From contig CAUQBR010000011.1 in the NCBI GenBank assembly GCA_963516475.1, positions 1 through 58,579 on the forward strand: 58,579 bases of DNA, given 5' to 3'. The notes under the pieces are model-generated. The model saw only the letters and a program-made list of their open reading frames with translations, did no database searches and had not been told where the DNA came from. Shown here piece after piece: positions 52,395-58,579 of the stretch. Source of the DNA: JABCPE02 sp963516475 (GTDB taxonomy: Bacteria > Bacteroidota > Bacteroidia > Flavobacteriales > Weeksellaceae). Each line of letters begins with the position of its first letter. Position 1 is the first letter of the stretch. The position numbers and the translations under genes are program-made.

Positions 52395-53936
52395 ATGTCA
52401 AAAATACTTTGGGTAGATGATGAGATAGAGATGTTGAAGCCGCACATTGTTTTCTTGGAAAGCAAAGGTTACAGCGTCACTCCTATCAACAATGTGAATG
52501 AGGCTCTGGAACTGATAGAGGAAAACAGTTTCGCACTAGTTCTTCTTGATGAAAGTATGCCTGGCATATCTGGCTTAGAAGCCATTCCAATGATTAAAAA
52601 CTTGGACAGCTCCATCAAAATAGTGATGGTAACGAAAAATGAAGAGGAACACATCATGGAGCAGGCCATAGGTTCACAAATTGCAGATTATATTCTAAAA
52701 CCAGTGAACCCAAATCAAGTTCTACTTTCACTAAAGAAAAATCTTCAACAAGATACTTTAGTAGAACAGCAGACCATTTCTGAATACCAACAAGAGTTCA
52801 GAAATCTGAGCATGGAACTTTCCAACCTTCATAATTATGAAGACTGGGCAGAATATTATAAAAAAATCCTTAATTGGGAAATAAAATTTGATAAGGTTTT
52901 TGATAGTGAGTTTTCAGAATTGCTTCAAAATCAAAAAGAAGAAGCAAATATCCAATTTGCTAAATTCATAGAAAACAACTACGAACATTGGCTTAACTCA
53001 AATGACAAGCCTCTAATGAACCACACCCTTTTCAAGGAAAAAGTAAAACCAGAGATAGAAAAAGACAAAGTTCTTCTTTTGGTGATAGATAACCTAAGAT
53101 ATGACCAATGGAAAGTAGTAGAACCGCTTTTCACTAAGTTTTACAATAAAACTTCAGAAGAGTATCTGTACAGCATCTTACCAACGGCGACTCAGTATGC
53201 TAGAAATTCTTTCTTCGCAGGGCTGTTGCCTTTGGAAATAGAAAAGAGATTTCCAGATAAATGGTTCAATGACAATGAAGATGGGAACAAAAATGAATTT
53301 GAATTTGATTTCCTAAAAGACCAAATGAAAAGACTCGGTCTGCAAGGAAAAAGTTCAAAATATATTAAGATATTAAATGCTGATTTTGAGCGAAAAATAT
53401 TAGAAGATTTTAATCAGCACAAAAACAATGATTTATTGGTGATTGTTTATAACTTTATAGACATTCTTTCTCACGCGAAAACCGATAATACCATTGTAGA
53501 TCAGCTAATTAGAGATGATAAAACATTCCGTTCATTAACATACAATTGGTTTGAAAATTCATCTCTTATCAAAATCATCAAACTGGCAGCAGAGAACGGC
53601 TTCAAGCTAGTGATAACTACTGACCACGGAATGATTTATGTAAGAAAACCAAGCAAAGTGGTGGGTGATAGAGAAACCTCTACCAACATAAGATATAAAA
53701 CAGGAAAAAGCCTAACCTATGAAGACAAAGATGTCTGGGCGATTACCAATCCTGAAAAACTATTCCTTCCGAAAGGGAATGTGAGCAGTAAATATATCTT
53801 TGCGAAGAACAATTTATTCTTTGCTTACCCTAAAAATTACAACCATTTTGTAAATTATTATAAAGACACCTATCAGCACGGAGGGATTTCCCTAGAAGAG
53901 ATTATCATCCCATTCTGTGTGTTAGAACCAAAGTAG
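52395..53936 (+). CDS. porX: PorX, response regulator with PglZ domain (type IX secretion)
   Basis: A 513-residue two-domain regulator. Residues 1-120 are a receiver (ILWVDDE with Asp8/Asp9, phosphoacceptor Asp52 in LVLLDESMPG, Lys102 in YILKPVN). A helical linker (about 125-205) precedes a PglZ/alkaline-phosphatase-like domain with LLLVIDNLRYDQW (about 225) and VITTDHGMIYVRKPS (about 410), the metal-site residues of that superfamily. In Porphyromonas and Flavobacterium PorX with PorY controls type IX secretion genes, and PglZ domains of this type cut oligonucleotide-like substrates. The ATG at 52395 is chosen because MSKILWVDDE is the normal start; the GTG at 52383 adds four residues. Confidence 0.93.
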   Translation: MSKILWVDDEIEMLKPHIVFLESKGYSVTPINNVNEALELIEENSFALVLLDESMPGISGLEAIPMIKNLDSSIKIVMVTKNEEEHIMEQAIGSQIADYILKPVNPNQVLLSLKKNLQQDTLVEQQTISEYQQEFRNLSMELSNLHNYEDWAEYYKKILNWEIKFDKVFDSEFSELLQNQKEEANIQFAKFIENNYEHWLNSNDKPLMNHTLFKEKVKPEIEKDKVLLLVIDNLRYDQWKVVEPLFTKFYNKTSEEYLYSILPTATQYARNSFFAGLLPLEIEKRFPDKWFNDNEDGNKNEFEFDFLKDQMKRLGLQGKSSKYIKILNADFERKILEDFNQHKNNDLLVIVYNFIDILSHAKTDNTIVDQLIRDDKTFRSLTYNWFENSSLIKIIKLAAENGFKLVITTDHGMIYVRKPSKVVGDRETSTNIRYKTGKSLTYEDKDVWAITNPEKLFLPKGNVSSKYIFAKNNLFFAYPKNYNHFVNYYKDTYQHGGISLEEIIIPFCVLEPK

Positions 53937-53973
53937 TTTTAGTTTTTTCATTATATTTTATTTATTTTAGACG

Positions 53974-54001
53974 AAATCGGATATCCTTGGATATCCGATT
54001 T
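53974..54001. terminator. bidirectional terminator
   Basis: AAATCGGATATCC and GGATATCCGATTT form a perfect 13-pair stem around TT, followed by TGTTTTTT. Shared by the convergent porX and DUF445 genes. The strongest hairpin in the window. Confidence 0.92.
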
Positions 54002-54008
54002 GTTTTTT

Positions 54009-55043
54009 CTATAAAAGCTGTGTAAGAGCATAGATCACCAGACCTACCATACCTCCTACCAAAGTCCCATTGATTCGGATAAACTGCAAATCTTTTCCCA
54101 CTTCCATTTCCAGTTTTTGGCTCAGCTCCTTTCCTTCCCAGTTTTTGACCGTATCACTTATAAAATCTCCTATTCTTGTTTTATTTCTCAATGCAAATCT
54201 ATAAGCCATCTTCTGAAACCAAGCATCCAGCTTTTTCTGAAATTCTTCATTGGTTTTAAATTCGCTAATCTGCTTATTTACATTATCTTTCAGGAGTTTT
54301 GTGATTTTATTTTCCCATTCAGAAGAATTAAGCCTTTCATAAAAATCATAGAGCTGCGCTGTCATTTCCCGCCTTACAGAATGCGCCTCATCTCTGGTAA
54401 TTTTCATTACAAATTTCTGCAAACCTTCCACCACTTTTTCTGAAATCGCTTCTCTGATGAAAGATGGTATAAGCGGCGGAAACTGATTGTCTATTTCTCT
54501 CCGAACCACATTTTGGTTTTCAGAAATATAAACTTCTATTTTCTGGAAAAGTTGGTTAAATAATTCCTGATGTTTTCCCTTATCCAAAAATTCTACAAGC
54601 ATCTGGCTGGCTCTCACATTGAGGGACATTCCCTTTATTATGTTTTCTATTTTTTCAGAAGTGGTTTCTTTGGAAAGCCATTCTACCATATATTTAGATA
54701 CCTTAATATTCTCAATATGAGAACGGATCTGCTTTGGTTTTAAAAAATTCTCTACAACAAATCCTCCCAAATTATTCCCAATATCCGCCTTTCGTTCTTC
54801 TATCAAATTGGTGTGTGGAATGGGCAGTCCCATTGGCTTTTGGAATAATGCCGTTACAGCAAACCAGTCAGCAAGAGCTCCCACCATAGCAGCCTCGGAA
54901 AAAGCCTTCACATAGCCTATAAAGGACATTTCGGGATATTTTTTCTGCAAAAACACCATACTTATGTAGATAACAAGCATCAAGACAAGAAGTCCCATCG
55001 CCAAATTTTTATGAAATTGCAATTGTTTTTCTCTCTGATTCAT
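54009..55043 (-). CDS. DUF445 membrane protein
   Basis: A 344-residue protein with an N-terminal membrane helix (about 15-30), a second short hydrophobic segment in FSEAAMVGALADWFAVTALF (about 48-66) and a C-terminal helix (about 325-341). The GALADWFAVTALFQKPMGLPIPHTNLI segment is the family signature. The middle is charged and helical, likely in the periplasm or cytoplasm as a coiled bundle. Members (YheB/YjiN type) have no agreed function. It follows glnA with a terminator between, so it is probably separately transcribed. Confidence 0.86.
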   Translation of the reverse strand: MNQREKQLQFHKNLAMGLLVLMLVIYISMVFLQKKYPEMSFIGYVKAFSEAAMVGALADWFAVTALFQKPMGLPIPHTNLIEERKADIGNNLGGFVVENFLKPKQIRSHIENIKVSKYMVEWLSKETTSEKIENIIKGMSLNVRASQMLVEFLDKGKHQELFNQLFQKIEVYISENQNVVRREIDNQFPPLIPSFIREAISEKVVEGLQKFVMKITRDEAHSVRREMTAQLYDFYERLNSSEWENKITKLLKDNVNKQISEFKTNEEFQKKLDAWFQKMAYRFALRNKTRIGDFISDTVKNWEGKELSQKLEMEVGKDLQFIRINGTLVGGMVGLVIYALTQLL

Positions 55044-55066
55044 GTTTTTATATTTTTATTAAAAAA

Positions 55067-55090
55067 CTCAGCACAAAATCTTGCACTGAG
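55067..55090 (-). terminator. terminator after glutamine synthetase
   Basis: On the minus strand CTCAGTGCA pairs with TGTGCTGAG (two G-U) around AGATTT, followed by TTTTTTAAT. Confidence 0.75.
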
Positions 55091-55097
55091 CAGTTAT

Positions 55098-57296
55098 TTA
55101 TTTCGTAAAGAGCAGTTCTCGGTATTTGGTCATCGGCCAAAGTTCATCATCCACCATCATTTCCAAGGCGTCTGATGCTTCTCGTATTTTTGAGAAAAGC
55201 GGCTTCACTTCTTGACAAAATGCTTCTGATTGCTTCTGATTGTCTTTTATTGATTTCGCTTTTTGCTTGGCTTCCAAAAGTTCATCCACGCCTATTTTTA
55301 TTTGGTGGACATTGTGAGAAATCCTCTCAATCAGATTCATCTGCTCTTTCGCCAAAGGCTTAAAGTCTATTTCGCCATAAATTTCTTTCAATCCTTTCAC
55401 ATTGTCTATCAGCCTGTTCTGATATTTCAACGCCGATGGAATGATATGATTTCTCGCGACATCCGCCAGCACTTTCGCCTCTATTCCTACGATATTGCTG
55501 TATTTTTCTAATTTGATTTCGTTTCTCGCCTCTATTTCACGCTGGGTGTAGATTCCCATTTCTTCATACATGCTGATGAATTTTGGGTCTAATTCTCTTT
55601 TCAAAGCCTCTGGCGTGGTTTTTAGGTTGCTAAGTCCTCGTTTTTTGGCTTCTTTTACCCAGTCTTCGGAATAGCCGTCCCCTTCGAACATTATATTTTT
55701 AGACTGCTTGATGTATTCTCTCAGCACATTAAAAATAGCCTCATCTTTTTTCAAACCTTTTTCTTCTATCAAAGCATCTACTTCCTTTTTAAAGACACGA
55801 AGCTGTTTTGCCATGATGGAATTCATGATGGTCATCGCCTCTGCGCAGTTCGCCGAAGAACCCACCGCTCGTATCTCAAATTTATTCCCTGTGAAAGCAA
55901 ATGGAGAAGTTCGGTTTCTATCCGTGTTATCCAGCAGAATTTCAGGGATTTTGCCGACTACATTTAGTTTTAAATCATATTTTTCATCAGGGCTGAGTTT
56001 CCCCTCACTCACTTTTTCCAATTCCTCCAAAACTCCATAAAGCTGAGAACCAATAAACACAGAAATAATCGCTGGCGGTGCCTCATTCGCTCCCAGACGA
56101 TAGTCATTCCCCGCAGTGGCAATCCCTGCACGAAGAAGGTCTGCATATTCGTTCACTGCCTTAATCACATTTACAAAAAATGTCAAAAACTGAAGATTTT
56201 TTTTCGGATTTTTCCCTGGGCTCAGCAGGTTTTCGCCTGTATTGGTAGAGAGCGACCAGTTGTTATGCTTTCCACTTCCATTGACTCCCGCAAATGGCTT
56301 TTCATGGAAAAGTATATGAAAATGGTGCTTGTGCGCTATTCTCGCCATCAGATCCATCAACAGGGAATTATGGTCAACTGCCACATTCGCCTCCTCAAAC
56401 ATTGGCGCAAGTTCGTATTGATTGGGCGCATTTTCATTATGCCTTGTAGATACTGGAATGCCCAGTTTCACGCATTCTATCTCTAATTCCTTCATGAAAT
56501 TCATCACACGGGTAGGGATAGAACCAAAATAATGGTCTTCCAGCTGCTGTCCCTTCGCTGGCGAGTGTCCCAAAAGGGTTTTTCCTGTCATCAAAAGGTC
56601 TGGTCTGGTCTTAAAAAGCGCCGAATCTACAAGGAAATATTCCTGCTCCCAGCCAAGTGTAGCCGTAACTTTGGTTACATTTTTATCAAAATACTGACAA
56701 ACCTCTGTAGCTGCCTCATCCACAGCGTGTAATGCTCTCAGAAGCGGAGCTTTGTAATCCAATGTTTCGCCTGTATAGGAAATAAAAATAGAAGGAATAC
56801 AAAGGGTAGTTCCCATAATAAACGCTGGAGAAGTAGGATCCCAAGCGGTATAGCCTCTCGCCTCAAAGGTATTTCTAATTCCTCCATTAGGGAAAGATGA
56901 AGCGTCTGGCTCCTGCTGAATAAGGTTCGCTCCGTTAAAGCGCTCCATGGCTTTGCCCTCACCTATTGGCGTAAAAAAAGTATCGTGTTTTTCTGCGGTA
57001 GTTCCTGTCAGCGGCTGAAACCAATGCGTGTAGTGAGTAACACCCTTGGTCATCGCCCAGTTTTTCATACCGAGAGCCACTTGGTCTGCTACTGACCTTT
57101 GGATTTTAGTTCCGTTCTTTATGGCATCCATCACAGCTGTGAAGGCCTCTTTGGTCAAGAACTCTCGCATTTTCTCTTCGGAAAATACATTTTCACAAAA
57201 TAATTCTGATAATTTGGGCGGAGTTTCCACAAAATTATCTTTTCTATAATTGATAAAAGGCAGTTTTTCTAACGCACTAAACCTTAATATTGACAT
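55098..57296 (-). CDS. glnA: glutamine synthetase type III
   Basis: Joins ammonia to glutamate with ATP. The 732-residue length and start MSILRFSALEKLPFINYRKD identify the GSIII (GlnN) type of Bacteroidota and Cyanobacteria, not the 450-470 residue GSI. The GSIII-specific N-terminal region (KGVTHYTHWFQPLTGTTAEKHD, about 80-101) is followed by the catalytic barrel with TLGWEQEYFLVD (Glu metal ligands), HNENAPNQYELAPMFEEANVAVDHN, KHNNWSLSTNTGENL and NRTSPFAFTGNKFEIR. A long C-terminal helical region completes it. It is a dodecamer in known members. A -7 box lies at 57317. Confidence 0.96.
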   Translation of the reverse strand: MSILRFSALEKLPFINYRKDNFVETPPKLSELFCENVFSEEKMREFLTKEAFTAVMDAIKNGTKIQRSVADQVALGMKNWAMTKGVTHYTHWFQPLTGTTAEKHDTFFTPIGEGKAMERFNGANLIQQEPDASSFPNGGIRNTFEARGYTAWDPTSPAFIMGTTLCIPSIFISYTGETLDYKAPLLRALHAVDEAATEVCQYFDKNVTKVTATLGWEQEYFLVDSALFKTRPDLLMTGKTLLGHSPAKGQQLEDHYFGSIPTRVMNFMKELEIECVKLGIPVSTRHNENAPNQYELAPMFEEANVAVDHNSLLMDLMARIAHKHHFHILFHEKPFAGVNGSGKHNNWSLSTNTGENLLSPGKNPKKNLQFLTFFVNVIKAVNEYADLLRAGIATAGNDYRLGANEAPPAIISVFIGSQLYGVLEELEKVSEGKLSPDEKYDLKLNVVGKIPEILLDNTDRNRTSPFAFTGNKFEIRAVGSSANCAEAMTIMNSIMAKQLRVFKKEVDALIEEKGLKKDEAIFNVLREYIKQSKNIMFEGDGYSEDWVKEAKKRGLSNLKTTPEALKRELDPKFISMYEEMGIYTQREIEARNEIKLEKYSNIVGIEAKVLADVARNHIIPSALKYQNRLIDNVKGLKEIYGEIDFKPLAKEQMNLIERISHNVHQIKIGVDELLEAKQKAKSIKDNQKQSEAFCQEVKPLFSKIREASDALEMMVDDELWPMTKYRELLFTK

Positions 57297-57316
57297 AAGT
57301 ATATGTTTTTATGGGG

Positions 57317-57324
57317 CAAAGTTA
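57317..57324 (-). promoter_or_regulatory. -7 box of glnA
   Basis: TAACTTTG on the minus strand, 20 bases before the glnA ATG; fits TAnnTTTG. No -33 TTG at 19 bases. Confidence 0.4.
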
Positions 57325-57400
57325 ATAAAAATATTATTTTTCTCATTAACACCCCCTAAAAAAATACCCTTTATAAAAATTTTAGAAAATATTCTTGTTT

Positions 57401-58579
57401 TTAAATCAAACTATTTCTATCCTCATAGTTTAGCCTAAAAAACATAGCGGTCATTATAGAAAACGCCAAAAGGGAACTTCCCCCATAACTGAAATAAGGC
57501 AGCGGAATCCCCACCGTAGGGAACAGCCCCATAACCATTCCTACATTTATAGCAAAGTGCATCATCAAAATCGATGCAAAACAATATCCGAAAACTCTAT
57601 TGAACACGGGCTTTTGGCGTTCGGCCAAGAAATAAATCCGCCCTATATACACCGCATAAAGAAGAACCAAAACAGCACTTCCCACAAAGCCCCACTCCTC
57701 GCCGACGGTACAAAAAATATAATCCGTACGCTGCTCTGGCACGAAATGCCCCTGAGTAACAGAGCCTTCCTTGTAGCCCTTCCCAAGAAGTCCGCCAGAA
57801 CCTATTGCTGTTTTAGAGTAAAGCAAATTGTACCCTGCCGTATCACGGAACGCTTTTTCTCCTTTAAACAAAACCTCTATCCTCTCTCTCTGGTGCTTAG
57901 GGAGTTTTTCCATTACTTTAGGTGCACCAAAACTTATTCCTGCAAGTATACCAACACTCACCACAAGTGTAAAAATCGTACTAAAACCAAGCCGAATTCT
58001 ACTAAAATAAACACCCAACAAGGTCAAAATCACTACTATACTTACAATATATACAGGCTCAAAAACCAATGACAATAGAAACACTCCCACTACCAAAAAA
58101 CCAGCAGTAAAGAGCCATCCACTCAACCCCTCACGATACAGAGCAATGACAAACGCCATGAAAACCATCAAAGAACCGACATCTGGTTGTAATAATACTA
58201 AAAGCCCAGGAATACCAATGATAGCAAAGGCTGTGAATAACGACCTTCCGTTTTTCATGCTGAAATCAGGATTTCCTACATAAGAAGACATCATAAGCGC
58301 AATGGCTATTTTCACAAATTCCACTGGCTGTAAACTTATCGGCCCAAATACATACCAGTTCCTCTGTCCGTTGATTTCTTTCCCTAAAGGGAAAAGCCCA
58401 ACCAGCAAAACAACTGCAACAATGTAAAAAAATGGCGCCAAACTTTCAAAAACACTTCCACGGACAAACAAAATCATCATCATAACAAACAATGAGATAC
58501 CAAACCAAACCGCCTGTTTTATACCGCTATCCGTACTTACACTATACACATTAGCGATACCAAACAAAACGATAAGGAT
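57401..58579 (-). CDS. rodA: rod-shape peptidoglycan polymerase RodA (5' end cut)
   Basis: A SEDS-family glycosyltransferase that polymerises glycan during cell elongation with a class B PBP. The frame runs off the right edge (ILIVLFGIANVYS), so the first residues and start codon are missing; 392 residues are visible. Family marks are the RNWYVFGPISLQPVEFVKIAIAL block (TM3-4), LLQPDVGSLMVFMAF with the catalytic-site Asp in QPDVG, the large loop with FRDTAGYNLLYSKTAIGSGGLLGKGYKEGS and FCTVGEEWGFVGS, and the end GIPLPYFSYGGSSLLAFS. The partner PBP2 gene and mreBCD usually lie just upstream, outside this window. Confidence 0.95.
   Translation of the reverse strand: MLIVLFGIANVYSVSTDSGIKQAVWFGISLFVMMMILFVRGSVFESLAPFFYIVAVVLLVGLFPLGKEINGQRNWYVFGPISLQPVEFVKIAIALMMSSYVGNPDFSMKNGRSLFTAFAIIGIPGLLVLLQPDVGSLMVFMAFVIALYREGLSGWLFTAGFLVVGVFLLSLVFEPVYIVSIVVILTLLGVYFSRIRLGFSTIFTLVVSVGILAGISFGAPKVMEKLPKHQRERIEVLFKGEKAFRDTAGYNLLYSKTAIGSGGLLGKGYKEGSVTQGHFVPEQRTDYIFCTVGEEWGFVGSAVLVLLYAVYIGRIYFLAERQKPVFNRVFGYCFASILMMHFAINVGMVMGLFPTVGIPLPYFSYGGSSLLAFSIMTAMFFRLNYEDRNSLI

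Noticed and set aside
1..58579. CRISPR arrays, tRNA and rRNA genes
   Set aside because: No spaced repeat series, cloverleaf with CCA/T-loop consensus or rRNA stretch was noticed; a dedicated scan was not possible.

Overview
The window is chromosomal DNA from a member of the Bacteroidota, most likely a flavobacterium of the Weeksellaceae type (Chryseobacterium/Riemerella/Bergeyella relatives). The clues are low G+C, gldH next to a ricT/PSP1 gene, PorX (a REC-PglZ regulator of type IX secretion), fused lpxC/fabZ, type III glutamine synthetase, a TonB receptor with a carboxypeptidase-like N-terminal domain, and many TAnnTTTG promoter boxes. No rRNA, tRNA, CRISPR array, insertion sequence or prophage gene was seen. 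Protein names come from reading translated sequence; no database search was run.

Layout. 0-2.1 kb: tilS, facing a decayed CPBP-protease gene whose reading frame is broken three times. 2.1-7.7 kb: a secreted EEP-family nuclease/phosphatase divergent from a TonB-dependent receptor and a DUF5689/choice-of-anchor lipoprotein, which looks like an outer-membrane uptake locus. 7.7-16 kb (minus strand): aldehyde dehydrogenase, folE, PBP1A, gldH, ricT, tex. 16-18 kb: cysS and a DinB-like gene. 18.1-23.3 kb: an accessory island of one-directional, closely spaced genes, with two SMI1/KNR4 (SUKH) immunity-type paralogs, four unrecognised proteins and an SH3-like secreted protein. It carries direct repeats and a T9 tract that breaks one gene. 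This is the most novel part of the window. 23.3-30 kb: a surface-polysaccharide block (cupin, AlgX/AlgJ-like protein, MBOAT acyltransferase, four glycosyltransferases). 30-31.5 kb: APC permease.

31.5-43.5 kb is mainly minus-strand housekeeping: accC, accB, rpmF, yceD, a META lipoprotein, pheT, dnaN, an FMN reductase, rplY, prs, then a GDSL lipoprotein with a FadL/OmpP1 channel. 43.7-45.5 kb: ruvB and a secreted glycan-binding-type protein. 45.5-51 kb: a porin-like barrel and the lipid A operon lpxD-lpxC/fabZ-lpxA-efp-second lpxD. 51-58.6 kb: HD-domain phosphohydrolase, porX, DUF445 membrane protein, glnN-type glutamine synthetase and the C-terminal part of rodA, cut by the window edge.

The envelope theme is strong: lipid A first steps, peptidoglycan polymerases (PBP1A, RodA), polysaccharide O-acylation and glycosylation, T9SS/gliding factors and several outer-membrane barrels. 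The best candidate for an undescribed system is the 18.1-23.3 kb orphan immunity-like array, followed by the nuclease/TonB-receptor locus.
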